Made by a program: the position numbers and the translations under genes
The notes under the pieces: generated by a model
The model's input: the letters and a program-made list of their open reading frames with translations, nothing else
Databases searched by the model: none
Told to the model about the DNA's origin: nothing
DNA from: Folioceros fuciformis
Taxonomy: Eukaryota; Anthocerotophyta; Anthocerotopsida; Anthocerotales
Length of the DNA: 64,000 nucleotides
Reading direction: 5' to 3'
Assembly: GCA_049999805.1 (NCBI GenBank)
Contig: JBNGIO010006336.1
Location: 1-64,000, forward strand
Shown here: positions 33,188-44,976 of the stretch, piece by piece
How positions within the stretch are numbered: the first letter of the stretch is position 1
How the letters are laid out: every line of letters begins with the position of its first letter

Positions 33188-33583
33188 ATGAAGAAGTTGG
33201 CCAGAGCCAAGGCCAAGGACAGGCAAGCTACCAGCTCCGCCACAGGCAGCATACAGGACCACGACTCGCACGATGACGACTCCTCCACTCACGAATCCGC
33301 TCCGGTGATGTCTCAGTCTGCTCTGCTCTGCTTTGCCCTGCCCTGCTCTTTGTACCTCCGCTCTGCCGCGCTGCTCTCTTCTCATAATTCTCGCTCCGCT
33401 CGCCCTGCGCAGATGAGGACGTGCGGCCCGCACAACGTGAACCCGCATTTGGTGCACTACTCCGACAGAAGTGAGCTGAGGCGGATTTGCGTCGTGTGCA
33501 GCAAGAGGCAGCATTTCTACTGCCCCTCTTGCAACAGCTTTATGTGCCTCGGCCCCTGCTTCGTCAAGCATCACTCCTCCTGA
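33188..33583 (+). CDS. Small zinc-ribbon protein, piggyBac-type zinc finger (copy 2)
   Basis: The model joins 33188-33304 and 33413-33583 (95 residues). The head MKKLARAKAKDRQATSSATGSIQDHDSH is nearly identical to copy 1 (27997). The second exon again encodes HLVHYSDRSELRRICVVCSK and the same Cys/His ladder ending CFVKHHSS. The start is set by homology with copy 1, because the frame stays open upstream through low-complexity DNA with no stop for about 650 bp. The 108-nt intron is also a multiple of three and free of stops, but its sequence is unrelated to the intron of copy 1. This supports a real intron rather than coding sequence. The function is unknown. Confidence 0.75.
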   Translation: MKKLARAKAKDRQATSSATGSIQDHDSHDDDSSTHESAPVMSQSALLCFALPCSLYLRSAALLSSHNSRSARPAQMRTCGPHNVNPHLVHYSDRSELRRICVVCSKRQHFYCPSCNSFMCLGPCFVKHHSS

Positions 33584-36011
33584 CCGGCTGTCGCCTCATT
33601 TGGCTCTATCACATTTGCTGTGCCCCCGGCCCTGGAGGGGGGAAATCTCCGTGATCCAGACCCTGCGTATCCGTTCTCCCTCGAACATTTTGACAAGGGA
33701 GAGCAAGTGTTTACAGCTTTTGTCGCGGAATCTTGGTGCCGTTCCTCCTCCCCTATGAGGAGTTCTCCTTTGGACCGGTGTCGGCGCGGGGAGCGGGATT
33801 AAGGTCCACATTTCATTTTTTTTTTTGTAACGGATGTGGCTTATAGGAGGCTTCTGCCTTTCCGAAGAGAAGTAGTAGACACAGGACGAGAGCACAAGTG
33901 TGCCGAGTTGAGAGGTTCAGACATGCCTCCACATGCATCTTCTGAATCGTACTTCCAGCATTGCACTTAGGATACATGTACATACAACTTCCAACTCGGA
34001 GCTTAGTAACAGCAGCAGGAAACAACGAAATTGAAACTGCGTGGTTGTCCACATCTCTTTTCATTTGCTTTCAAATTCGTCGCACCGTGTGTCTCGCAAC
34101 GAATTTCCTTCCAGGCCCTCTTCCATTCCTTTCTTGCTGCTGTCTGCGAGATGCTTGCGATCTCAGCTTCCGACGACCACAGTCCCAGAGTCATCGGATG
34201 TTACACACACTCGATTGGGGGCCAGCCGACTGCGTGGGATCCCTCAACCGTCACCACATACTTTGGAGGTGACTTATCTTCTGTACTTTCCATGACTGAT
34301 GGGGACTCACTACTTCCATGGACTCGGCGAGGACAGTCAGTCAGCACAACAATTATAGCATGATATCAGCCTTTGTGTGCATCTTCACGCCCCTGCGTGT
34401 GTGGATTCGCAGCAACGGCAAAGGATATGCGGTCACTTGTAGACAGGCTGCTGTTCCTCGCCCTTGTCTGCCTTTCATCATCAGCTGCACCCAGCTTTGC
34501 TATGCGCTGCGCTGCTCAGTCTGCCATGGAGGAAGTGTAGCAGTACCGCAGCACGCGGGTAAGCAGCAAGGCACGACAACAGACATGATTCTTCTCAATC
34601 GTGGCCTCCACCCGATATATGTCGGCAGCAGGAAGCCCAATTTGATGCAGCGACGCAGGCTTCATTCAGCCTCGGATGCTTCCCTGGTACGTAGCAGGAA
34701 CACGTAATGATGGCGACGACGCGCAACGCTCCAGCCAGCGCCGCGCCGCCTCCTGTCGGGATGACGGAGATGGAGAAGGCAGGACTCAAGTTCCCCGTGA
34801 GCGCAAACAGGTCCTGCCGGATACGTTTGGACTCTTGTGCGTGCTTCAACAGCACCACCTCTAATTTCCTTTTTCCATGCATCACCTGTGCGATTGGTGT
34901 GCTGCCAGATCCTTGCTGCGCCGGAAGCCATTGGAAGCGCAGCGCGGCGCATGCATTCATCACGTCTTTCCGCCTTTTTGTCGGTTGTCCTTTCTCCACA
35001 CTCCTCCTCCACAGGCGTATGCCAGATGTATCCCGCTGGACTGCAGGCTGTAATCGCTGCCTCCGGCTCCGACCTTTCTATCATATGTTGTGGCTTCGCA
35101 CAGGCGCTCTCATTGATTGCATGCGCTTCATCATGCAGGTGTGTTTTCCAAGTTCCTCCTTCAACCCTCAACAAATCAGGGTCTCGTTTAACACTGGGTA
35201 TCGGATCGGATACCCTCAACACTCCTCAAACTACTTACTCCACGGGGAGGAATCATTAGTCGTAAGAAGTTGGAACCTGGTGCGTTGCAAGTCTTGTATG
35301 CATAACCTTCTGTTTTGCGTCTTTCCATGTGTCATAAATTACCCGGATGGCGTGGGTACTACGGTTGAAATCAACCCCTTGTTTCTCATTGCTGCTTACA
35401 AGAAGGTGGTCTATCTGAAACCAGGTTTGCCTAAGTAAGCGTGTGAGTGAGTAGTGGCCAATCTTCTTCTTGAGGTCTGTGGCTTTCACAGGATCCTGTC
35501 TCGTGAGCCCTCTGCTCATTGTTCGAAGATGCAAGCCCTGATGGATCGCCCCTCCCACCCTGCAGTCCGGTAAATTTTCAACCTGAAAGCAAAATGCAGC
35601 ACCTTGCCTTGGGTTTCAACTTGAACAGGACTGTTCCGCTTGGCACAGAAAATACGAGGTGCACACTCTTCATGCGCTATCTGAAATTCCACCCTGCTTT
35701 TGTGAATGCTCCTGTCACCACTTATTGCCAGGCAAGGTCGGGGCAACGAGGAATCCTAGCGCCTCGAAAGTATCAAGCCTAGACATTTAAGCCCTTACTT
35801 TAAGTTTTTGCCACGTTGGATTGTGTTACAGGATATGGCCACTTCAGCAACCATGCGAGTATGGACTTGGAAGCAGACCGTGACTGCAGACTGCAACCCC
35901 GTCAGATTAAAGACTTGTGCAAGCACAAACTAGCGAGCTTGTGGCAGTATCACTAACTCCAATCCCTTGTTGGCCAGCTTCTGTGAATGCCCGCCCCCCG
36001 GCATCTTGTAG
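33584..36011. other. Intergenic region upstream of the flavoprotein gene
   Basis: I recognise no gene. A plus-strand frame of about 240 codons (34707-35438) is open and includes segments that could be exons, but its translation matches no family I know and is Cys/Ser-rich. A stop codon directly precedes the ATG of the next gene at 36012. Confidence 0.45.
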
Positions 36012-39000
36012 ATGAACTTTTGTGGGAAGCGATGCGAGCACTCGCGGGGGATGGAGAGCGGCCGATACCCATCGCTTTTCACGCTCCGCAAGGACTGGAT
36101 GTTGGTCAGGGTTGATTGCGCCCAGGCTCGTGGTTCAGGGACTGCAGTGCAATCCCCTGTAGAGTCCAGCTACGAACAGGTATGTTGACATTACATCTTG
36201 GCATCTTGATAACTTGTGCCGGAATGTCTGCTTCTGCATCTAATTTTATTATGTGGGGTTGCAGAGGGATATAGGCAGGCAGTTGGTTGTGGTCGGAGGT
36301 GGAGCAGCTGGCATATTTGCTGCTCTGAGAGCGAAACAAGTGTCTCCCGAGTTGAAAGTCCTGGTGCTCGAAAAGGGACAGCCTCTTTCCAAGGTTGCTG
36401 AATAACACTCCCGTCAGCTACCTTTGCCTCCGTATGATCCAAAAATTCAGTTAAAAATTCGTGTCACAGGTGAGAATCTCGGGTGGTGGTCGCTGCAATG
36501 TAACCACGGGCTTGTTCGTCGATCCCCTGGTAAGTAACCTTAGTCCTTGCTGTACCGGCATGGCCGTATCTTCCTCGTTGGTTGCTGGGGATTGGGGCAA
36601 GGTTCAATGACCTTTGCTTAGATGGCCTCTCTTCCATCAGCCTTTGTCAGAACATTATCCAAGAGGCCACAAGGAGCTCAGGGGGTCCTTCTTTCGCACT
36701 CACGGGCCCAGGGAAACAGCAGCTTGGTTTGCTGAACATGGAGTACGACTGAAGGTATGAAGTGCTGAATCCATGTTGTCGGCTTCGTTTCTTAGCCACC
36801 CCGGGAGATGATAGTTGGTGGTGAAAAAAGCAGATTGAGGAGGATGGTCGCATGTTCCCAGTTAGCAACAGCTCAGCCACCATAGTGGATTGCCTTCTAA
36901 CAGAGGTTCAACGACTTGGAGGTATTTGCTGAGAGCAAATCTTCCTGTGTTGTGTTCTCTCAGTGCTCACTTTGCATTGAGGTGTCCTTGGTTTGCTGCT
37001 GCTGATGCCTCTGCACTCTTCCTCTTGCAGTATGCTTGCAAACAAGCACATCTGTAACTGGTATGCACTTGAGGAACAGCAACAGATTTTCACTTGAGAC
37101 TGGCAGTCTCCTACGACGTAAGGAGATGATCTCAGCTGATTTTGTCCTTCTAGCAACGGGGAGCTCCCCTCAGGTACTTCGAAGCACACAGACAGCAGTT
37201 CCTGCATGTACAGCAAAATTTGTCGTCTGCACAGCTGATGATTTTATCTCATCTGAATCAAGGCAAGGTGGACGATTTCAGGCTCACTGACCTGTGTTGG
37301 AACTTCAGCCTCTTGGTGACTTGCTAACCTTAGAGTTCTGACCTCAGGGGTATCGCTTGGCGAAACAGCTAGGGCATTCTATCGTAGATCCTGTTCCCAG
37401 TTTGTTCACATTCAAAATTGCAGACCCTGCTTTGCATGAGCTTGCTGGGGTAATGCTCTTCCAACCTGTCTTTACTGAATTCTGCGCCATGCAAAGCGTA
37501 GTGCTTCTGAGAATTGTGTCACAAGAATCATCCTATTTGGTTTGTGTTGTTTCTGAACAGATCAGTTTTGCACAAGTGAGGGCAGAACTTCAAGTCTCTG
37601 GAATCGAACATTCCAGCCCAAAATGGACCCAAGTAAGCCAGTGGCTTTGATGTTTACAGATGCAGGCTTGCTTTTGTTGGTGGGATCTTTTCTGGCCATC
37701 ATCCCCCGCCCTGCATAATCTAAGGACAAGGAACTTGTTGTCACCTAGGCTGGTCCACTTCTGATAACGCACTGGGGACTCAGTGGCCCAATTGTGCTCC
37801 GCCTCTCAGCCTGGGCTGCTCGTCAGCTTTTCTCATCTGACTACCAAGGTACCAGCTTTGGCTGCTATCCAAGTGTGAGGACCGGCTTGTCAGAGGTCTG
37901 ACGACGTTCACTTGGTACCTAGGTGTCTTGTGGGTTGACTTTATGCCTCACGTAAACTCTGAGAGTGCCTTGGACAGCTTCTTGAAGCACAAAGAGTCAT
38001 TCATGGTACGTCCACAACTGGCCCCGTCACCTGCTGCAGATAGAACATCGATATTCCATTTGGTGATCTTTTCGCTTCTGTAGGTTTGAGTAGAGTGTGG
38101 CTACCGTCTTCCTATACACGATGCCAGGTGATGGTCTGTACAGAATCGTAAAGTAGGTAGCCTGGCTCCAGTTAGTCTTGCGATAGTTCGACGAGCGTGG
38201 CAATATCTCCTCAAGAAACAGGTCTTGCCGGCTCTCTTTTTATCCTCAATTTTCTTAGTCGAAGTTCGTGGACATTCTGCACTTGCCGTGTTAAACGCTA
38301 AAGCTCTCGTGTTTTTGCCCAAGGGTCTTGATGCAGATATGTTGTGGGCAGCACTACCGAAAAAGAGCATCACTCAGCTAGTGTCCATGATAAAGAAATG
38401 CCCATTTCACATTTCTGCTAAGGCAAGTTGATGACATACACCATGGATGGCAATTGAACCGCAGTGTTTATGCAACTAAGGGTACGCCCTCGCTTGGAAT
38501 TCAGGGAGAGTTCAAGGATGAGTTCGTGACAGCAGGAGGGGTGCCATTGACTGAGGTCTTTCAAATGCCTTACTTCCGATACGCTTACATTTACGCTGGT
38601 ATCTAGCTTACAAGGCTGTCTGCGCAGGTGAACCTGAAGACCATGGAGAGCAAAGCCTGCGAACGACTCTTCCTCGCCGGCGAGGTAGGCCTTCCCGGTT
38701 CTCCACCATGGTCTCGTTCAACGTGTGACAGGAAAGGTAGCGTCGCTGAGTATCGAGCTTTGGTCGGTGCTCGTCAGATTTTAGACGTGGATGGCTTGAC
38801 AGGTGGCTTCAACTTTCAGGTACCGTTTATTTATTTATTTATATGTTTGTCGTTTTCTTTAAGAACTTGCAATCTCCGTATTTTCAATGACTATATTTTC
38901 GATTGGGGTTTCTAGATATGGTTTTGAACCTTCCCGCCCTTAACCCTGCAGAACGCCTGGACCGGTGGTTTCATCGCAGGTTCCACCATCGGCCAATTGG

Positions 39001-39023
39001 CAGCCCTAGAAACCGATTATTGA
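36012..39023 (+). CDS. HI0933/BaiN-family NAD(P)/FAD-dependent oxidoreductase
   Basis: Sixteen exons: 36012-36179, 36265-36393, 36470-36529, 36641-36754, 36834-36921, 37031-37173, 37348-37449, 37561-37632, 37749-37848, 37923-38005, 38144-38221, 38324-38422, 38505-38555, 38628-38684, 38778-38819 and 38952-39023, giving 485 residues. The FAD-binding dinucleotide fold is [17 protein letters not shown], then VLVLEKG and [12 protein letters not shown]. Further hallmarks are [84 protein letters not shown]. This is the HI0933-like family, common in bacteria and with a single plant member of unknown substrate. The first 56 residues precede the fold and may be a transit peptide. Intron 38423-38504 has a GC donor (AAG|GCAAGT). 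A stop lies immediately before the ATG, fixing the start. Exon 14 ends at LAGE and exon 15 resumes at ILDVDG. Confidence 0.9.
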
Positions 39024-39255
39024 AGCCTTCGCTATGTCGTACCTCATCATCTTGTACTTCTCTACATCGTATGTATGTACACTGTGGTCACAACCACCTC
39101 TTCCACTTCCTGACCGTATGCCCTTAAGTCCTTGGAAATTACTTGGAACACGTGGACGGCTAGCTTCACCCGCAATAATAGGCGTTGGTATCTACTTCCA
39201 TGCCACATTTGCCGCATTCTAGTTCGAATGGTAGAGGTGCAGGCACCTCGTATCC

Positions 39256-41480
39256 ATGGCGCTTTCAGGATCTTGGGTTCGTAATTGTTGGACTGAGTCT
39301 GCTCTCAAGTTCGACAGTGAGCTTTCTTGCAGGAGCCGTCGGGATTGTTTGCCGGCGCCATCTCGGAGACGCGCGTCTTATTTAGCAAGCCATCGTATCG
39401 ACCATGCGGAGCTTCTTCATGGGTGGCCAGTTCGTTGGGCGAAACCGAAGGGGAACAGTTTCAGTGTTCACAGGAGGAATACAGTATTCTGCATTGTCAC
39501 AAGACCTGACACAGTGGCGGATGACGAGGCGGAAGCGGAACGCTTAGCAAAAGGGGAAGCCGATTATGTTAGCAATGCACAGCCTCTCTCTCCCAGGCTG
39601 ATTCCCACCTGGAGGCGGGCGGGCAACCTTGCGTCCCGATGGCGGGAGATCGCAGGCGAGAACAATTGGGAGGGGCTGCTGACACCATTGGATCCCGATC
39701 TCAAGAGAGAAATCATGAAGTGCGGGGACTTCATCTGGCCTGGCTACGATGCTATGGATGACATTCCTGAGTCCAGGTACAGGGGCAGCGCTCTCTATCA
39801 CCCTTCCAAGCTCTTGGATAAGGTGAGACTGCATGGTACAGGCTACCAGGTGACCAGGTACTTGTATATGCTTTCGGATGTGAGTTGGGTCGACCGGTTT
39901 GCACCATATTTCCAGCTTCCCGTGAGTGGTCAGGATGGTGAGCTCTGGGCCAAGGACAGCAACTGGGTGGGACTGGTTGCTGTGGCAACCGATGAGGAAG
40001 CGCAACGTTTGGGAAGAAGAGACATCATTGTCTCGTTCCGGGGTACGCATACAGCCAAGGAGTGGGTGATGAACGTTTATGATTGGCTGGTTCCGGCGCA
40101 GGAAGCCGATCCCAGCGTGCCCTGGCCGGACGTGGTGAAGGTGGAAGCGGGATTTTGGGCGATGTTCACTGGAAAATCGGAAGACACAGTATTCAACAAG
40201 CTCAGCGCCGCGGAGCAAGTCCGTGAGGAGGTCATCCGGTTGATCAACAAGTACAAGGGGGAGGAATTGAGCATCTCGGTGACTGGTCACAGTCTCGGGG
40301 CCGCCCTAGCAGTGCTGTGTGCGTACGACATTGCTTACAACAGAGCCAATCAAATTCCAGAATCGGACCCATCTGATGTGGGTGCATTCAATGTAAGTAG
40401 AAATACCCTCTCAGCTTCATAGGCTGCGCGATGAATTTCAGTGTTCTGATATTTTGATCCTCTGCACAGACTCCAACAGGAGGGAAAACGGTGGCTGGAA
40501 AAGTAATTAAAGAGTTCGTGCAAACTGTTCAAACAATAGTTCCAGGTGAGTCCAAGCAAGTCAGGACTAAACTCCGCTCCACCATCCTCGTAGCCCATAT
40601 GCAAGCTCCTGAGACGAACGTGTTCTTTGCAGGTCTCACAGCCGAGAAGAAAAACATTCCGAAGGGGTTTTTACCTGGAACAGTGCCCATCACAGTATAC
40701 ACATTCGGGTGCCCCCGTGTTGGAAACGACGACTTTCGAGAAACCATCCATGGCCTTGGTGTAAAGGTATCACTAGTCTCTCAGCACCCCGCTCACACCA
40801 TTACCAAGAGTTTCGATTGCAATGAACTTGTCAGCACCTCGTCACGCTCATACGCGCACGTCTTTTTGCAGATTCTCCGTGTAGAAGGAGAGGGTGACAT
40901 CGTGACCCGGTTCCCTGGCGTGTTTTTCAATGAGTGGATTTTGGATTGGGCCGATAACTGGTTGGGTCTCTTCTTTGACAGCTTGCCTTGGACTTACACA
41001 CATGTTGGTGTTGCGCTGAAAGTCAACTACAAGGACTCGCCTTATCTGAAACCCAAAACGAAGTTCATGGATGTGCACGATTTACAGGTTAACCTCCATC
41101 TGATTGATGGCCTCGGCGAGGTACGCTACAGTTGTATTTCTACACACTTATCTGATTACTGAAACGTTTTGGGTTCCAAAACGTCAGAGAGACGAGTGTG
41201 AGGAACTTACATGGACAATACTTGTGTTGTGACCCAAACGGTGTACTTGCAGCCGCCAAATCTGGAGAGATTTCACGGCAGCTATGACGAGAATCGGAGG
41301 GACGTTGCGCTTGTGAACAAGTACATTGGTTTGCTGGACCCTAAATACAGAATTCCCGAGGGATGGTTTCAGCTGGAGAACAAGGGCCTCGCCTTCAACA
41401 AAGGGACCGGTCGGTGGGAAGTCCCCACTCGTGACTCGATTGATGAGCCAGTCAACTGTGTCGGGCCCATTGACGCATAG
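39256..41480 (+). CDS. Class-3 lipase, plant phospholipase A1-like
   Basis: The model joins 39256-40392, 40470-40545, 40633-40766, 40872-41120 and 41253-41480 (607 residues; phases fit). The first 90 or so residues are Arg/Ser-rich and look like a plastid transit peptide. The lipase domain contains YDAMDDIPESRYRGSALY, HGTGYQVTRYLYMLSDVSW, NWVGLVAVATDEEAQRLGRRDIIVSFRGT and the nucleophile elbow SVTGHSLGAALAVL. The triad is completed by Asp in GEGDIVTRFPG and His in TYTHVGV. This arrangement is that of plant PLA1-I/DAD1-like and PLA1-II lipases, which release fatty acids from membrane or galactolipids, in some cases for oxylipin synthesis. Exact substrate and position are inferred only. Its start lies 232 bp after the stop of the flavoprotein gene on the same strand. 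Confidence 0.9.
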
Positions 41481-41731
41481 AAGCGCAGATGTAACTTGAG
41501 ATGCCGCAGATAAGAAAATGTACTTCACGAACTTTCACGCGCAATGAAAGAAACATGACCTTCAACACATTCCAGCATTCCTGACAAAAATGTCTGGCGA
41601 ACTTTAAGAGTAAGTGAGGCCGAACCCCACCAGAAAGTGGGCAAGTGCAGTGCAACTGGGTAGCTCTATTTGTACAGAAATACCCAGCCTGCTGACCCAA
41701 ACCTGGATTGCTTCCAACCTTACCCTTCCCG

Positions 41732-43374
41732 TTAGTAAGTGTAAATGCGTGCATCCGGCCTGAGCCTCCAGTCCTTGAGTGACTGGGCAGTTAGCCACCT
41801 CCAAGTGTCCTCAGGCATATCAACATCGCTGCAGAAGAGAGTGCAAGCCGGCAGAGTTGTCGTATCGATACTAGAGACGTTCACCTCGGCGGTCCCTTTC
41901 TTGCATCGTTGCCGGGGGTCGGTGAACACAACGGGTTCGAAAAGTGGACCTTGGTCGCAAAGCTGTTCCTGTGAAGGGTTTTTCACCAGCCCTGTGTTTT
42001 CGATTATGCTTTCATATGTGCTCATGAGCACGGCGAGCGAGAGGAGATGGCCCTCCGCGCTACACATCCACTCCAACTCGTCATATGCACGGTCAGCCAT
42101 GGCTTCCATTTCCGCGTCATGTTGTTGCATGTATTCGATTTTTTCAAGCAGGTCAGTGAAACTGAAAGAAAACGACACACACAGGCAGAATTTCAGTCAC
42201 TTGGGATGCATCCAAAAGTCAAGAGAGATGCAGCAAAGCCAGGAAAGTGAACGTACTAGTGAGAAGTCTCCGCAAAATGCCTCATGGGCCTTCTGAGAGG
42301 CGCGTAAAAGCTGTAGTAAGGGGTCTCTTGCTGTATCAGGATGCGCTTACTGTTAATGGCATCACAGAAGAGCGAGCTGCTGTTGAAGCCTCCATCCAGA
42401 AAAAGCTCGTACTTGTATTTCAGCTTGTCTGTGAAGTTCAGAGGTGCAGCAACCTCGATGCCTTGCTCTTCAAGCTCCGCCCGGTGCTTGTCATTCACAT
42501 GATTCCAAGAGTCGACCCGGGCATCAAGCAAGGCCGGATGGAAGTCGGTTAGCCTATGCAGCCTCCATTGAGGTGTGGCCTCCAAGCTCCCCGTCCGCCA
42601 GTGGTAGACCGCAGACGGTCCTCTGAAAACCGCCCTAGCCTCCTTCTCTCTCCAGGAAATTTCGGGTGCATCCGGCAGACTCATCCCGAGGAGAAGGGGA
42701 TCTGGAAGCGGCACATCTAAGTTCACCGTGGTGGTGAAGGTGGTGAAGATGAGGAAGCCTGCGTAGTTGATCGTCAAGCTGCTGTCTGATGACAAAGGAA
42801 AGTCGCAAGTGTTGAACAGCAGCTCCACCCGAAGGTCCTTCATATTGTATCTATCCACCATAGCCTCCAACGCCAGCACCATACCATTGGCGCGTGCCAG
42901 CTGATGCGCATTGCCGGTAAACCCGCCGTATCTGAAATACACTCTCCCGCTCACAATGCGGATATGGACACAACACTCCATAAACCTGGACTGCGTAGCC
43001 GCTCCCCGCACCGCCTGGACCTTCCAGGTCCCCCGGCTACCGAATCCTTGTTTAATATTCGGGATAGGCATCCAGCTCCCGAAGTAGAACCGCGCCAGCT
43101 TCAACAGACTCACAATCCTGGGATCCGACAAGTCCACCGTCTCCGGATCCATCCTTAGAGCGTCCCATGCTTCCCTGGGAACACTCTCGAAATGCACAGC
43201 CTGCCAAAACTCCTCTCCCCGGCTCACCACCTGCCCTGCCTCCTCCTCCTCGACCGGAAAGCGGTCTACAGGCGCAAAGAAGACAACCGCGAGAACCGTG
43301 AAAAGCGTGAACATGATGATGAGCGAGCTCGGAGGCCATGGCCGCAGCACCGGGCAAAGCCACCGGCTTGGCAT
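41732..43374 (-). CDS. GT90/CAP10-domain (POGLUT-like) glycosyltransferase
   Basis: Two exons, 42257-43374 and 41732-42161, giving 515 residues. The first exon would read into a TAG; splicing at CTA|GTACGT (42256) to 42161 converts it to Tyr and continues as HYFTDLLEKIEYMQQHDAEMEAMADRA. The ATG at 43374 precedes a hydrophobic anchor (LIIMFTLFTVLAVVFF, about residues 17-32), again a Golgi/ER type II layout. The core has the family blocks ISWREKEARAVFRGPSAVYHW, DARVDSW, LNFTDKLKYKYELFLDGGFNSSSLFCDAINSKRILIQQETPYYSFYAPLRRPMRHF. This family (formerly DUF821, CAP10) includes protein O-glucosyltransferases and fungal capsule xylosyltransferases. Plant members are poorly characterised, so donor and acceptor are unknown. 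Confidence 0.88.
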
Positions 43375-43744
43375 CCTTCCAGCAAAGCTCTCGTGCAGAA
43401 ACGCAAGCTTCTGATTCACCTTGGCAGCAGCAGTGTCTCACTCGGCACGCGCGTGCTATCTCAAGCCACTATGCCCGTCTTTCAGGCCTACGCTGGTCAG
43501 TTCAGTTATCGGACCACAGGAGATAGCTCCCTCGCTGCCGGCCTCATCCACGGGCGGGGCACGAGAAGCGTTTTTCTTCAAGCTCCTGCACACGAAGTCT
43601 ACGCACGAGCTTCACATGGACCGAGCAACGCACCGATATGAAAGCTCGAACGGGGTTCACGACCCCGTTCCGTAAAAACCACCCTTGTCCGTTCTACCTG
43701 CAAGCCCTGGCCACCGAAGGCCAGCCTATGGAGAATTGTAGACT
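43375..43744. promoter_or_regulatory. Divergent promoter between GT90 and zinc-knuckle genes
   Basis: Start codons of the two genes are 370 bp apart and face away from each other, so this segment should hold both promoters. No coding frame here has a recognisable product. Confidence 0.45.
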
Positions 43745-44976
43745 ATGGGAAGCTTTGGCGCCACGGGCCCCTGCCATCGCTGCGGCAGGGGCTTCCACCT
43801 GGCTCGAGATTGTTCCCACCACACGTGCTTCCGCTGCAATGCGTGCGTTTCTCGCAACATCCATGTCTTATTCCGCTGAGCTTAAGCTGACGGCCACATT
43901 GGTTGGTTTTGTTGATTAGGAGAGGGCACATGGCCTGGGAGTGTGTGGAGGGGCTCACTTGCAGCAGATGTGGGGGCAAAGGTCACTTCCAGCGGAATTG
44001 CAAGGATGTGTCGTGTCACAGGTCTACCTCTTCTCCTCTCACCTTTGCCCCCCTTTGTGTTTGTCGTCGTGTTGGCTTGTCACAAGTTTGATGGACGCAA
44101 GTGACTATATGGTCTGGGATTTTCTCGCTTTTTTTTTTTTCGAGCTCATGGTTTGATGCAGGTGTGGTCGAAGGGGGCATATAGCAAAGTTTTGCAAGGA
44201 TCCATTTGCAAAGGTATGAATGTCATTTTGTTCACACACTGTTCGTGGGGCTTGCCAGGAGTTTGAGTAGGCGGAAATAAGAGTGAGTCATGTGCAGATT
44301 TGTGCGTGACACGAGAGTGTTGTAGGTGGGTTAACCTATCTGGTGGCAGGCTGCAGAGATGGAAAAGCAGGAGGAACAGCAGGCTTTGTGTCACGTGCCC
44401 AGGGCTGGTGGATCTCCTGGTTCTCGTTTCGTGGGAAACAATGGCAGGATTTCAACTGTTGGGAGCAGGGGAGCACTGAAACCTGTAAAGCAGAAGGAAG
44501 CACCTAGTCCCTGGGACAATCTGGGAGTGATGAGGGATACGAGTAGTGAAGGGAAGGAGGAACACTGCCGAGGTTTGAAGGCTTCTGATTTCACTACTGC
44601 TGAACGAGTTACTGTCTTAAGTACGAAAAGAAAGGGTGCTGTATCTGGATCGAGACCGCCACTGATGAAGAAGCGCCGTGCTAACGGTGCCAACCTTGAC
44701 CCAGCCCCAAAACAATTCGTGCCGGCATCTGTTTGTCATCTGGAGATGGGGCAGCCAGGGCACAACACTGGTGATGAGTGGCAAGGTTTGGTTGGTTATG
44801 AGAGCGAAGATAACGAGACTGAAGCCGAATTTGTTACACAGCAGGAACTTGCGGACCGTGGTGAGGTTGGAACGACTGTTCGCATGGAGAGTCTTGCCCA
44901 GACCCCTTATGGCCCTGCCGAAGAGTTTCATCTGTATAATTCAGGTTCAGCAAAGGATGAGTACAGCAACTGGTGA
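43745..44976 (+). CDS. Four-zinc-knuckle (CCHC) nucleic-acid-binding protein
   Basis: The model joins 43745-43842, 43920-44021, 44162-44213 and 44350-44976 (292 residues). The first 75 residues contain four perfect CX2CX4HX4C knuckles: CHRCGRGFHLARDC, CFRCNARGHMAWEC, CSRCGGKGHFQRNC and CHRCGRRGHIAKFC. Two of them are interrupted by introns, and the knuckles are only correct after splicing, which strongly supports the model. The C-terminal two thirds are polar, Lys/Glu/Gly-rich, with a basic patch (PLMKKRRANG) that could be a nuclear localisation signal. Similar CNBP-like or AIR1/2-like proteins bind single-stranded RNA or DNA. No gag-like or pol-like domain accompanies the knuckles, so I do not regard it as a retroelement gene. 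Confidence 0.85.

Noticed and set aside
34707-35438. Plus-strand open frame of about 240 codons upstream of the flavoprotein gene
   Set aside because: Its translation is Cys/Ser-rich and matches no family I know. It overlaps a long antisense frame, and I found no set of splice sites giving a recognisable domain.
43745-44976. Zinc-knuckle gene as a retrotransposon gag fragment
   Set aside because: Four knuckles split by spliceosomal introns, a non-gag C-terminus and no pol sequence nearby indicate a host gene.
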